The notes beneath the pieces are model-generated. The model ran no database searches. It was not told the DNA's origin and worked only from the letters and a program-made list of their open reading frames with translations. A DNA stretch of 64,000 bases from Candidatus Jordarchaeales archaeon (GTDB lineage: Archaea > Asgardarchaeota > Jordiarchaeia > Jordiarchaeales > Freyrarchaeaceae): the NCBI GenBank assembly GCA_038889235.1, contig JAWAHN010000003.1:381673-445672 (forward strand). Direction: 5' to 3'. Positions 25,944 to 35,315 of this stretch are shown here, one piece after another (position 1 is the first letter of the stretch; each line of letters begins with the position of its first letter). Made by a program: the position numbers and the translations under genes.

Positions 25944-27680
25944 TTGGAGGAAGAGCTTAGGAGGAAGCTCCTGAAGCACGTCCTCAGCAACGCTGTCAAG
26001 TATGGTGGTAAAGCGGACCCGAAAGCCGTCATGGGGAAGGTCTTGTCGGAAATGCCCGAACTAAAGCAGAGAGCAAGGGAGATACTTAAGCTCGTCGAAG
26101 AACTCGTCAAGGAAGTTAACGCCATGACCTTGGATGAACAAAGAAGGAAACTAGAGCAGATATCCCCAGAGGAAGTGAAAGAGAAGAAAGTCGAGGAGAG
26201 AAAGGAGCTTCCTCCTCTCCCAAACGTCGAAAAGTATGGGAAAGTTGTTATGAGGCTTGCCCCATATCCCTCAGGGCCCCTTCACATAGGAAATGCTAGA
26301 ATGGCAATTTTGAACGACGAATACGTCAAGCGGTACCGTGGGGAGCTACTTCTAGTGTTTGATGACACGATAGGTGGAGGGGGTAAACGTGTGCTGCCAG
26401 AGGCCTATGACCTCATAAGGGAGGGGTTGCAATGGCTTGGAGTGAAATGGAGCAAGGAGTACTACAAGTCTGATAGGCTCCCGATATTCTACGAATACTG
26501 TGCAGATTTGATCGAGAAAGGGCACGCCTATGTCTGCACGTGTAAGCAGGAGGTGTGGAGGGAGGAGTTCAAGAAAAAGATGAGGGCGTGCCCTCACAGG
26601 GATACACCTATCGAGGATAACCTTGAAAAGTGGGAGCGCATGCTGGAGGGGGGATACGGCGAGGGAGAGGCTGTAGTGAGACTTAAAACAGGCATGGATC
26701 TACCAGACCCAGCCTTAAGAGATCACGTCATAATGAGGATTTCCGAGAGAGAGCACCCTCGTGTTGGTTCAAAATACCGCGTGTGGCCACTCCTTGAGTT
26801 CTCGTGGGCTATAGATGACCACCTCTTGGGCATAACTCACATTTTGAGGGGTAAAGACCTTGTTAAGGAAGATGCCATCGAGAAGTTCGTGTGGAGAATA
26901 TACGGGTGGCCTGGAGCCGAGTTCATACACTACGGCATGCTCACCTTTAGAGGGGTGAAGCTTAGCAAGACTGAGGCACGCCTAAACATAGAGAGAGGGG
27001 TATACCTGGGTTGGAGTGACCCGCGGACGTGGAGTTTACAGTCCCTTCAGAGGAGGGGGATAAAGCCGGAGGCGCTGAGGGAGTCCATATTAAGTCTTGG
27101 GCTAAGCTTGATTGACGTGGAATACAGCCCAGAGAACCTTTACGCGGTTAACAGAAGGATGATAGACCCGGAGGCCGACAGGTACTTCTTTGTAGAAAAA
27201 CCAGTCGAGTTGATTGTTAGGAGAGTTCCTTCAGATAAGCTTGTGGCGCGCCCACCAGTGCACCCGGACTTTCCGGAGAGAGGGACAAGGATCATCGAGG
27301 TCGATGTTAAAGACGGGTGTGCCAGGCTTTACATAGACGAGAGGGACGCGTCTAAGATGAGCGAGGGAAGTGTTTTCAGGCTTAAGGACCTGATGAACTT
27401 CAAAGTGGAGGAGAGGAGCGGCGAGAGAGTTGTTGGAGAATTTCACAGCATGAGCATTGAAGAAGCTAGGACGCTTAAGGCGCCGATCATACACTGGGTT
27501 CCCTCTGAGGGATGGGTGAAAATCAAAGTAGTGAAGCCGGATGGGGAGGTTGTCGAGGGACTAGGTGAACCTTACTGCAGGAAACTGACTCCTAACAAGA
27601 TAGTCCAGTTTGAAAGGTATGGCTTCTGTAAGGTGGACTCCGTGGAACCAGAGATAACCCTTTTCTTTACCCATAGTTAG
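25944..27680 (+). CDS. gltX: Glutamyl-tRNA synthetase, archaeal type
   Basis: A 578-residue class I synthetase with the archaeal/eukaryal layout. An N-terminal helical extension of about 95 residues precedes the catalytic core. Signature 1 is APYPSGPLHIGNARMA (HIGN form) and signature 2 is VKLSKTEARL (KLSK form). A beta-barrel anticodon-binding domain, not the bacterial helical one, forms the C-terminus. TTG 25944 follows GGAGGT by eight bases, which fixes the start. In archaea the enzyme usually charges both tRNA-Glu and tRNA-Gln with glutamate, the latter then being amidated. Confidence 0.94.
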   Translation: MEEELRRKLLKHVLSNAVKYGGKADPKAVMGKVLSEMPELKQRAREILKLVEELVKEVNAMTLDEQRRKLEQISPEEVKEKKVEERKELPPLPNVEKYGKVVMRLAPYPSGPLHIGNARMAILNDEYVKRYRGELLLVFDDTIGGGGKRVLPEAYDLIREGLQWLGVKWSKEYYKSDRLPIFYEYCADLIEKGHAYVCTCKQEVWREEFKKKMRACPHRDTPIEDNLEKWERMLEGGYGEGEAVVRLKTGMDLPDPALRDHVIMRISEREHPRVGSKYRVWPLLEFSWAIDDHLLGITHILRGKDLVKEDAIEKFVWRIYGWPGAEFIHYGMLTFRGVKLSKTEARLNIERGVYLGWSDPRTWSLQSLQRRGIKPEALRESILSLGLSLIDVEYSPENLYAVNRRMIDPEADRYFFVEKPVELIVRRVPSDKLVARPPVHPDFPERGTRIIEVDVKDGCARLYIDERDASKMSEGSVFRLKDLMNFKVEERSGERVVGEFHSMSIEEARTLKAPIIHWVPSEGWVKIKVVKPDGEVVEGLGEPYCRKLTPNKIVQFERYGFCKVDSVEPEITLFFTHS

Positions 27681-27689
27681 AAGAAAGGG

Positions 27690-28235
27690 GTGACAGCTAC
27701 GGGTGTTGAGCCCGTTCAGCTAACTTCGTTCGTTACAGCTCTTCTAGCCCTTACATTGGCATCTTACTTTGACCTAAAGGAGAGGAGGGTGCCGAACAGA
27801 CTGTGGGTTCCCCCTTTGCTGGGGGGAATACCGTCAGCGCTCATACTTGTAGAGCGCGGGATTCTGGTAGTTGAGGAGGTAGCTGTCAGCGTAGCTTCAG
27901 CTGTGTTAATCGCGCAGGCGTTACACAGGTTGAAAATTTTGGGCGGAGCGGACTGTAAAGCAATCATAGTATCCTGTCTCTTAGTCCCGGTAGGGTGCAA
28001 CCGTCTACCGGTACACTTTTTCCCCTTGGCATTGACGACAAACTTGTTCATCATACTTGGAGCTTTGACGGTAGCCGCAGCAGCAGTGAACACGCTTACA
28101 GGGAAATGGTTCAAGGAAGAGAAGAGGGGGTTCTCCTGGAGAACATTTTCTCCCCCGATAATGCCACTTATGGCCTTAAGTTTGGTAGCCTCCTTCTTTT
28201 TCGGCAACCTCGCTCTCATTTCTCTTTCTCGCTAG
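27690..28235 (+). CDS. A24-family prepilin/preflagellin peptidase-like protein
   Basis: A 181-residue membrane protein with five or six helices. Two aspartates sit where the A24 aspartic proteases have theirs: SYFDLKERRVPNRLW (residue about 28) and LGGADCKAIIV (residue about 92, GGxD form). Such enzymes cut class III signal peptides of archaeal pilins and archaellins at the membrane. The GTG start follows directly after gltX, nine bases on. No pilin gene is visible in the window, so its substrates are elsewhere. Confidence 0.85.
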   Translation: MTATGVEPVQLTSFVTALLALTLASYFDLKERRVPNRLWVPPLLGGIPSALILVERGILVVEEVAVSVASAVLIAQALHRLKILGGADCKAIIVSCLLVPVGCNRLPVHFFPLALTTNLFIILGALTVAAAAVNTLTGKWFKEEKRGFSWRTFSPPIMPLMALSLVASFFFGNLALISLSR

Positions 28236-28283
28236 TAGAGCGGCGAGTGGCTCCGAGAAACACCTTAAATACCCTTTGCCTTA

Positions 28284-29369
28284 GTGGAGTTCTACGGGGT
28301 GGACGACGTGAAGGAGATACTGAAAAAACTTGTCGAAGCATGCGCGCCTTCAGGCTATGAAGAGAACGTGAGAAAGATAATGAAAGAGGAGCTCAAAGAT
28401 TACGTGGACGAGGTCAAAGAGGATAGGCTCGGCAACTTGATATGCGTCAAGAAGGGGGGTAGAGGCGGAGCTAAGGTTATGGTTGCAGCACACATGGACG
28501 AGATAGGCATGCTAGTGAAGTACATAGAGAAAGAGGGCTTCATAAGGTTCTCCTATCTTGGGGGCTTCCTAGACCAAACCGTTCTGAACCAGCGCGTCCT
28601 CGTGCACACCGAGAAAGAGGTCATACCGGGAGTCATAGGCTCAACGCCACCCCACCTTCTCCCCGAAGAGAAGCGCAAAAAAGTCGTGGAGAGAGACGAC
28701 ATGTTCATAGACATAGGGGCCACAAGCAAGGAGGAAGCTGAGTCATGGGGGGTTAAAATAGGGTGCCCGATAACATGGGTGGGAGACTTCCTAGAGTTGA
28801 AAAACGGCTTCGTATGCGGGAAAGCCTTTGACGACAGAATAGGTTGCCTCGTACTCATAGAGGTCATGAAGAACGTGGACCCAGAAGTGACAGTCTACGG
28901 CGTTGCGTCAGTCATGGAGGAGGTTGGGCTTAGAGGCGCGCGCACCTCGGCTTTCACCGTGGAACCAGACATGGGAATAGCAGTCGACGTTGCGGCCGCA
29001 GGAGACTATCCAGGAGTCGACGAGAGAAAGTCGCCCGTGAAGCTGGGGAAAGGACCGGCGATCACCATAGCGGATGGTAGGAGGGAAAGCCTCGGCGGTG
29101 GGCTCATATCCCATCCACTCCCCAGAAAACTGCTCATTGAGACCGCAGAGAGGAACGGCATACCATACCAATTAGACGTGTTTGAAGGGGGCACGACCGA
29201 CGCGACCGAGATTGCTCTTGCCCGCGGAGGCGTACCCGCAGCAGTCCTCTCGATACCGACGCGCTACATTCACACACCGGTAGAGGTGTTAAACCTTAAA
29301 GACGTCGAAAACGCCATAAAGCTGCTAAAGCTTTCGCTTGAAAGAGCCCACGAGGTACTAGCAGTGTGA
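28284..29369 (+). CDS. M42-family metalloaminopeptidase
   Basis: A 361-residue dinuclear metallopeptidase of the TET/endoglucanase family. Metal and catalytic residues are seen in AAHMDEIGMLV (residue 73), FDDRIGC (residue 182), MEEVGLRGAR (catalytic and ligand glutamates) and VDVAAAGDYPG, with the final histidine in RYIHTPVEV. These proteins form dodecamers in archaea and trim peptides. The GTG at 28284 is taken as the start, with in-frame GTGs at 28299 and 28308 as alternatives. It is followed after 12 bases by the Mmp4/MtxX gene on the same strand. Confidence 0.92.
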   Translation: MEFYGVDDVKEILKKLVEACAPSGYEENVRKIMKEELKDYVDEVKEDRLGNLICVKKGGRGGAKVMVAAHMDEIGMLVKYIEKEGFIRFSYLGGFLDQTVLNQRVLVHTEKEVIPGVIGSTPPHLLPEEKRKKVVERDDMFIDIGATSKEEAESWGVKIGCPITWVGDFLELKNGFVCGKAFDDRIGCLVLIEVMKNVDPEVTVYGVASVMEEVGLRGARTSAFTVEPDMGIAVDVAAAGDYPGVDERKSPVKLGKGPAITIADGRRESLGGGLISHPLPRKLLIETAERNGIPYQLDVFEGGTTDATEIALARGGVPAAVLSIPTRYIHTPVEVLNLKDVENAIKLLKLSLERAHEVLAV

Positions 29370-29381
29370 GGGTGTGTTTCA

Positions 29382-30206
29382 TTGATATACGATTCTATAG
29401 TTCGAGCAGCGTCAAGGAGACGGGTGAAAGTAGGCGTAGGAGTAGGCGACTGGAAGGGCGCGGTCAGAGTTGTGTCAGGGGTTAAGCAGGCATCAGAAAT
29501 CGTTGACGTAGTGCTTGTCGGGGCCCCCGAGCTGGAAGGTAGGGTTAGCTACGAGCCGTTCTATCAGTCGAGGGAGCCTGAGAGAAAGCTGCTAGAACTC
29601 CTCGTCTCGGGGGAAGTCGACGGGGTTGTTCGAGGCGGGCTCAGCGCTTCAACTTTTCTGAAACATGTGAAGCAAACGTTTAAAGTTGAAAAAATTTTGA
29701 GGATCGCACTGTTGGAGGACGCCGCCGGCCACCAGTTCATGTTCTCCCCCGTTGGAGTAGACGAAGGGGAGAGCGTCGAGGAGAAGATTTCTCTCGCAGC
29801 TGGGGCAGCGGACTTTCTTAGGAAGATAAGTGTGGCACCTAAAATAGCGGTTCTCTCTGGTGGGCGCTTAGGCGACATTGGTAGGAGCCCAAGAGTTGAT
29901 AAGACGATAAGGGAGGCTGAGGAGGCCGCTAGGATTCTCAGGGAGAGAGGGTACGACGCCGAGCACTACCAGATACTGATAGAGGACGCTATAGCGGATG
30001 AAAGGAACGTGGTAGTGGCGCCCGACGGGATTTCAGGAAACCTGATTTACAGAACACTCATACACCTCGGCTTAGGAAAGTCTTACGGAGCGATATACCT
30101 TAACTTGCCGAAATCCGTAGTGGACACGTCGAGAGCGGCTCCCCCCAACGAGTACACCGGAGCTGTTATTATGGCTGCTGCAACAGTGAACCTTCAAGAG
30201 CGTTAA
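29382..30206 (+). CDS. mtxX: Methanogenesis marker protein 4 / MtxX family
   Basis: A 274-residue protein related in fold to phosphate acyltransferases. Characteristic stretches are VGVGVGDWKGAVRVV near residue 17, GEVDGVVRGGLSASTFLKH near 77, LEDAAGHQFMFSPVGVDEG near 115, and APDGISGNLIYRTLIHLG near 210. These recall the family annotated as methanogen marker 4 or MtxX, which is mostly restricted to methanogens and relatives. Its biochemical role is unproven. It follows the M42 peptidase gene closely. Together with comA and comB it supports a methanogen-type ancestry. Assignment is from memory of the family, without a search. Confidence 0.75.
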   Translation: MIYDSIVRAASRRRVKVGVGVGDWKGAVRVVSGVKQASEIVDVVLVGAPELEGRVSYEPFYQSREPERKLLELLVSGEVDGVVRGGLSASTFLKHVKQTFKVEKILRIALLEDAAGHQFMFSPVGVDEGESVEEKISLAAGAADFLRKISVAPKIAVLSGGRLGDIGRSPRVDKTIREAEEAARILRERGYDAEHYQILIEDAIADERNVVVAPDGISGNLIYRTLIHLGLGKSYGAIYLNLPKSVVDTSRAAPPNEYTGAVIMAAATVNLQER

Positions 30207-30219
30207 CCGGCGGGTTATG

Positions 30220-31209
30220 CTAGGTGCTTTCTAACAGCTCCGTAGGGAAGTACTCCTCCTTTCTCTCCATAGCTGCAATTCTGAAGTAGTCTGTGAAGGT
30301 TATGTCACTAGACGTTATGGACGTCGGGGTCAAACCAGCATCCTCGAGTCCGCTGAGCAAAAGGTTTAGAGGGTCCTCCACCCTCTTGACAAATATCTTG
30401 AGAGTCTTCCTCCCCGTCCTTAGAACATTAACGACAATCCTCAAGTCCTTTATTTTTGAAACATCTTTTTCCGTCAGTTTCTTGAAGGATACCTCGAAAG
30501 CGTAGCCTGCTCGTATGCTGTCAACAAACTTTTTAGGGTCACCGAAGAGAACCACGCGACCCCTGTCAAGGATAACCACGCGGTCGCAGAAGTCGGTGGT
30601 CTCGAGGTCGTGACTCACTATTCCCATGGTCACATTGTACTGCTTGTTTATGTTCCGCAGGTAGTTCAGCACATCCACTCTTAGGTGGGCGTCGAGGCCT
30701 GTTGTTGGTTCGTCCAGCAAGAGCACTTGCGGCTCGTGTATTAGCCCAATACAAATTGAAACTCGCTTCCTTTCGCCGCCCGAGAGCTTGCCAACAGGCT
30801 TCTCCATGAGCTCTCTGTCTTTGAAACCAAGAACCTCCAAGATTTCTATCGCTCTACGCTTAGCCTCCCTCTCAGGTACGCCGTACATTCGGGCGAAGAG
30901 GCAAGCGTTTTTTAGCGCTGAGAACTCGTAGTAAAGCCCGACCTCGTCAAGCTGGGGGACGTAGCCTAAGACGTGCTTTAGCTTCTCTTTCTCCTTTACG
31001 ACGTTTATTCCGGCAACGTGTACCTCTCCCTTAGCGGGGTGAAGCTGTCCAGTTAGAACCCTGAGGCAGGTGGTTTTGCCAGCGCCGCTTCCACCTATAA
31101 CCGCTATCAGTTCTCCTTTCTCAGCGTAGAAGCTTACATTCTCTAATACAGTTTTCCCGCCGAGGCGCACGTACACGCCCTCGAGCTCTATGAACTTTTC
31201 CCCGGACAA
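30220..31209 (-). CDS. ABC transporter ATP-binding protein
   Basis: A 329-residue ATPase: Walker A GGSGAGKTTCLRVL (residue 36), Q-loop GYVPQLDEVG, signature KLSGGERKRVSI, Walker B VLLLDEPTTGLD and H-loop GIVSHDLETTD. The 100-residue C-terminal extension has strands and ends in a FTDYFRIAA motif. The ATPase at 32382 ends in a matching FEDYFRYVAG motif, so the two ATPases share this tail. TTG 31209 follows GGTGGTG. It is the last gene of a three-gene leftward unit with a single permease. Confidence 0.92.
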   Translation of the reverse strand: MSGEKFIELEGVYVRLGGKTVLENVSFYAEKGELIAVIGGSGAGKTTCLRVLTGQLHPAKGEVHVAGINVVKEKEKLKHVLGYVPQLDEVGLYYEFSALKNACLFARMYGVPEREAKRRAIEILEVLGFKDRELMEKPVGKLSGGERKRVSICIGLIHEPQVLLLDEPTTGLDAHLRVDVLNYLRNINKQYNVTMGIVSHDLETTDFCDRVVILDRGRVVLFGDPKKFVDSIRAGYAFEVSFKKLTEKDVSKIKDLRIVVNVLRTGRKTLKIFVKRVEDPLNLLLSGLEDAGLTPTSITSSDITFTDYFRIAAMERKEEYFPTELLEST

Positions 31210-31215
31210 GTCGTT

Positions 31216-32385
31216 TCACACCACCGACTTCTTCAGTGAGAAAGCTATCAGTGAGAGAGCGAGGAAGAACAGGCTGTAGATTAGTAGGCCAAGCATTGGG
31301 GGATAGGCGTAGTAGAGTGGCAGCCCCCTCGACGCTATGTTCGTAATAGCTTCCCTAGCCATGTGCAGTGGGCTGGCGTTTTTAACGTCCGCTACTGGGA
31401 CCGCTAGTTCTATCACTACTAACGTTAGAAAGGCGAATATGAAGTACTGGTTGGCTTGGAGGCGGGAATTGCTCATGACGGATATGAAAACGCCGAGCGT
31501 TATTCCGAAGAGCGAGCTGCAGAGGAAGCTGAGAATCAGGTTGACGTAGGAGCCCATGGGCTGGTAGCTGTATGCTAAGCTGAGGATCCCTATTATTATC
31601 ATCATCTGAATGATACTCGTTATGAGGTACGCTAAAACCTTCGCTAGAATTGCTTCAGACTTACTTGCAGGTGTGAGCAGTAGCCTCCTTAAGGGAACGT
31701 CGCCGACAACGCACTGAGAGGTCAGTATCATTATGCCCCCTATCAGGAGCAAGGGGACTATTAGGGGGACTGTTACTCTCAAGTCGAATCCCTGCTCTTC
31801 ACTCGGCCCCATGACGGCGGTTATTGCGGGGATTACCTCGTCCTTTGTGAAGTTGAAGCGTATCTTGAAGTTAGCTATGGCGCCCGTCACGCAGTCTAAT
31901 ACTTTCTTTTGGCTCTCGAAGTCCGTGCCATCAAGGGTTAAGTTTATGTAGGCCGGAACGGGGAATGGCGCCTCCGGGTCCCTATTGCTAGCCAGGTGGC
32001 TATTAAATCCGAACGGTATTATTATCACGGCTTCTATGTCGCCGCGCCACAGCAAGAAGTTGGCGACGTTCTCGTCGTTTAAGGGGAAGACTATGCATGT
32101 GCTTTTATTAGCGTTGGCAACTAGCTCCCAGAAGAATTCATCCGCAAAATCGTAGTTTGGGTCCCCTATGCTGGTGTCCTGGTTTATAACAGCTATCTTA
32201 GCGTAGTCGGCAAGTGTGAGCACCCTAAACTGGTAAGCACCAAGGCTGAAGGTGATTATCACGGGAAGGAGGATTAAAACCACTAGAGCCATCCTGTCCT
32301 TAATTATCCCCTCGAGCTCCTTTCTCACCAGGGCAGATATTCGAATCAGGCTTCCGGCAAGCCTAGATAGTGCACGTGACATCAT
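31216..32385 (-). CDS. ABC-2 type transporter permease
   Basis: A 389-residue membrane protein. One helix at about residues 25-48 is followed by an extracellular domain of roughly 140 residues. Five more helices come after residue 205 (IVPLLLIGGIMILTSQCVV and onward), the usual ABC-2 exporter plan. PLRRLLLTPASKSEAILAKV is the coupling helix typical of this family. The gene overlaps the upstream ATPase gene by four bases and is six bases from the next, so the three are one operon. Cargo is unknown; drugs, lipids or polysaccharides are possible. Confidence 0.9.
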   Translation of the reverse strand: MMSRALSRLAGSLIRISALVRKELEGIIKDRMALVVLILLPVIITFSLGAYQFRVLTLADYAKIAVINQDTSIGDPNYDFADEFFWELVANANKSTCIVFPLNDENVANFLLWRGDIEAVIIIPFGFNSHLASNRDPEAPFPVPAYINLTLDGTDFESQKKVLDCVTGAIANFKIRFNFTKDEVIPAITAVMGPSEEQGFDLRVTVPLIVPLLLIGGIMILTSQCVVGDVPLRRLLLTPASKSEAILAKVLAYLITSIIQMMIIIGILSLAYSYQPMGSYVNLILSFLCSSLFGITLGVFISVMSNSRLQANQYFIFAFLTLVVIELAVPVADVKNASPLHMAREAITNIASRGLPLYYAYPPMLGLLIYSLFFLALSLIAFSLKKSVV

Positions 32386-34199
32386 CCGGCCCCCGCCACG
32401 TATCTGAAGTAGTCTTCAAATGTAAGCTCAATCCTTGGCTCAACCTTGTAAACCTTGAACCCCTCCGACTCCAAGCGGCTTAAAATCCTGTTCAAAACCA
32501 CCCTATTATCCTTTCCTTCAACAAGTATCTTGTAGTATGGTCCAACTCTGAAAACGTGAGCGACACCTTCAACGCTCTTTATTACGTCTTCCGCCCTTGG
32601 ATCGTCCTCCTCCAGCACGAGGCCTATAGCGTAACCGTTTCCAGGCAGCTTAGAAACGAGCTCCTTCGGTGTCCCAAAGTCCATGAGCCCCTTCCCCCTT
32701 ACGAAAACAGCAACTTTGTCGCAGTACTCCGCTTCGGAGGGGTAATGTGTTATTACAACGAGCGTTGTACCATATGTCTCGTTGATCTTCTCCAGGTAAC
32801 TCCAGAGCTCGTGTCTTCTAACAAGGTCCAAGCCGCTTGTCGGCTCATCAAGGAAGAGGATTTTCGGGTAGTGGACGAGAGCTATTGCTATGCTAACCCT
32901 TCTTTTTTCCCCACCGCTTAGCTCCTCTACTTTCATGTTTCCCTTGTGGAATATGTCTAGCTCTTTCAGGATTCGTTTTCCCCTTTTCACCAGCTCGTCT
33001 TCTGGAATCCCGTACTGTCTCCCGAAGTAGACTATGTTCTCCATCGGAGTGAAGTTCTCATACATCCTGCTTAGGTCTTGTGGAACGTAGCCTATTAGTG
33101 GGGCGACAAACTCCTTCCTAGACGGGGGAAAACCATATATGAGGATTTCCCCAGAGTCTGGTGTTATCTCGCCTATCAGCGCCTTCATACAGGTGCTTTT
33201 CCCACTCCCAGACTCACCAACTATCCCTAGGATTTCTCCTTCCCTCAAGGAGAAAGATACGTCCCTTAAAACAGTTTTCCCGCTATATGAAACTGTGAGA
33301 CCCCGCACCTTTAAAGCATACTCATTGGAGGGGACCATTTCATGTCTCGGTGTTAGGACTACCTTGCTGGCGGCGACATCAACTATTCTCGAGCTCTCAG
33401 ATACCCTTAAAAGCACGGTTATTGTTTGCTCCACAATCTCCCTTACTTTTCTCCGCACCCTGGCTGCAGCCGCGCTACTCGTGACAACGCTTAGCCCGCA
33501 GCGGCTTAGCAGCAGGCGGACGTTTTCCAGCATTCTCCTAAAGTAGAAGTTAACGAGGAGTATGAGAACTTTTCTCGCCAGAAACTCAAGCTGGTATCTC
33601 AGTGACGGACGTCCAACCGACACTAAGACACCCTTTAGCTCGCGCCCCCCTATTACGCCTTTGTTCACGGACATTACGAAGAACTTTTTTAGAGGATTGT
33701 CCTCAACCACTAGAATTTCGCCTTCACCCGTGAAGTCGGTGTTGCTGTGAAGCCACACACCTTCCACAGTGCAGTGAACTTTCATCAGTGGGGTAACTTT
33801 CCGAAGCCACTTGACAGCGTGGCTGAGCTCGCTGCCGTCAAAGAACTTAAGCTGAGAGGTGGACTTCTTCAGCCTGTTCCTGAAAACGATGTTAGCCGCC
33901 TGAACGTCGCACTTAGAGCGCGGCCCACCGACGGTGATGACGACGCCTTTCTCGATGCGCTTACTTCCACGCACACCGTGGTCTAACATCACTACAAAAA
34001 ACTTCCTGAAGGGGCGCGAGTAAACTTTCAATACGCGGCCCGTGCCCCTAAACGATTCACCGCTCTTCCGCCAGACGCCATTAAGTACGACGTCTATGAT
34101 GTTTCCTTCCCTCTCCTGGCACCATTTAACGGCACGGGCAATCATCCTCCCAGTGAAGAAGGCTTCCTCGGAGAAGCCCTTAGACGACATGTCAACCAC
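32382..34199 (-). CDS. ABC transporter ATPase with tandem-duplicated N-terminal domain
   Basis: A 605-residue protein about twice the length of a normal ABC subunit. Residues 14-93 and 119-198 are two copies of an 80-residue alpha/beta module, about one third identical by eye. Shared positions include FF-G, AVKW, GVW, F-G-G, P--KFFV, GV-G and KGV-V-VG-P. A basic linker (residues 200-290) precedes an ATPase core with GESGSGKST, VEELSGGEKRRV and ILFLDEPTSGLD. The C-terminus carries the FEDYFRY tail. The module is not one I know. It heads the operon and probably pairs with the shorter ATPase. Confidence 0.85.
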   Translation of the reverse strand: MVDMSSKGFSEEAFFTGRMIARAVKWCQEREGNIIDVVLNGVWRKSGESFRGTGRVLKVYSRPFRKFFVVMLDHGVRGSKRIEKGVVITVGGPRSKCDVQAANIVFRNRLKKSTSQLKFFDGSELSHAVKWLRKVTPLMKVHCTVEGVWLHSNTDFTGEGEILVVEDNPLKKFFVMSVNKGVIGGRELKGVLVSVGRPSLRYQLEFLARKVLILLVNFYFRRMLENVRLLLSRCGLSVVTSSAAAARVRRKVREIVEQTITVLLRVSESSRIVDVAASKVVLTPRHEMVPSNEYALKVRGLTVSYSGKTVLRDVSFSLREGEILGIVGESGSGKSTCMKALIGEITPDSGEILIYGFPPSRKEFVAPLIGYVPQDLSRMYENFTPMENIVYFGRQYGIPEDELVKRGKRILKELDIFHKGNMKVEELSGGEKRRVSIAIALVHYPKILFLDEPTSGLDLVRRHELWSYLEKINETYGTTLVVITHYPSEAEYCDKVAVFVRGKGLMDFGTPKELVSKLPGNGYAIGLVLEEDDPRAEDVIKSVEGVAHVFRVGPYYKILVEGKDNRVVLNRILSRLESEGFKVYKVEPRIELTFEDYFRYVAGAG

Positions 34200-34279
34200 A
34201 CGCCTTCAAGAACTAAACCACGACAAGCAATTAACAGAAGAGAAGAGGAGGAAGAAAAATGTTCGGTGCAAGTTGCCCA

Positions 34280-35164
34280 TTACTGTTGCATTTTCAGCTG
34301 GGTGAATTTCCGAGCAACATAGAGAAGTAAAGCCAAAGTGATTACCGTTATCACTGCCTCGACTGTCAGGATATCTAGTACGTTTAATTGGTATAATACT
34401 GCGAACAAGTCGACCAGTATGTGCAAGCCAACCGCTGCGAGGTAGAATTTCGCTGTTTGGTTTTTGGCGAGACCCCAGCCGACGATGCCAGTCAGTGAGC
34501 CGTGAAGCAGTACAACAACAGCCCTCTCGTAAACAGCTAAAGCAGGGAGCGAGAAGATTTGAGGAGTAAAGCAGAGCCCCACCAGGCTATAAGTGATTAA
34601 AAGTATCTTGAGGTCGACGAGCTGCAATAGGAGCTCTGGGGCTGTAAACTGCGCTATGAGCATTAACATCAACTCCTCCTGAGTCTCGGCGAAGAACAAT
34701 GCTATGAACGAGGCTTCTTGTACAGCTTTCTGGATGAACGGCCTTGCATACCACAGAAGTGGGACAGTATATGTTAGAGTGGAAATCGAGAGAGAGGTGC
34801 CTGCGAGCACGAGTAAGGCTTCTCCCGACCCAAAACCTAACCCAGCCGATAGACCATAGAAGGCTCCGTTACTTGGTGTTATAGAAGCTCTCACCAGTGG
34901 GATTAGTAGCACTAGAAGTTTGGCTGCTTCTTCTATGAAGCCCGTTGCTAACAGGTCTACGCCGTAGAGTGCCAATCCTCCGAGGAAGAGGACGTACAGC
35001 TTGCGTAGGTAGGCGACATAGAACATCACCGCTGCTACTATGAATGCCACTAATACTGGTTTAAGAGACTCACCGGAGAACCTCCACCTTCGGAGTAGGA
35101 GCACCACCACTAGCGGATATAGGATACTGAAGAGCACAGCGAACGCCATGCTTAAACCATCCAT
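34280..35164 (-). CDS. YhfC/PrsW-like intramembrane protease
   Basis: A 294-residue membrane protein with about eight helices. Motifs in membrane context are TGFIEEAAKLLVLLIPL near residue 80 (paired glutamates), LGFGSGEALLVLAG near 112, VVVLLHGSLTGIVGWGL near 220 and LHILVDLFAVLYQL near 250. Glutamates plus two histidines are the pattern of YhfC-type and CPBP/PrsW-type intramembrane metalloproteases. ATG 35164 is used because GGAGGGGTGAAG precedes it. The longer upstream frame lacks support. Substrate unknown. Confidence 0.75.
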   Translation of the reverse strand: MDGLSMAFAVLFSILYPLVVVLLLRRWRFSGESLKPVLVAFIVAAVMFYVAYLRKLYVLFLGGLALYGVDLLATGFIEEAAKLLVLLIPLVRASITPSNGAFYGLSAGLGFGSGEALLVLAGTSLSISTLTYTVPLLWYARPFIQKAVQEASFIALFFAETQEELMLMLIAQFTAPELLLQLVDLKILLITYSLVGLCFTPQIFSLPALAVYERAVVVLLHGSLTGIVGWGLAKNQTAKFYLAAVGLHILVDLFAVLYQLNVLDILTVEAVITVITLALLLYVARKFTQLKMQQ

Positions 35165-35315
35165 GCACACTTCACCCCTCCCACATGTAGGGACAATAAA
35201 TATTATTAATAATTTTGGTTTGAGACTGTGCGGCCGTATAGTGAACTGATTACCAAAAAGTATATGATTGAGGGATTCCATGTTTGGAAGATGTCCGCTT
35301 GAAGGGGGAGAAGTT

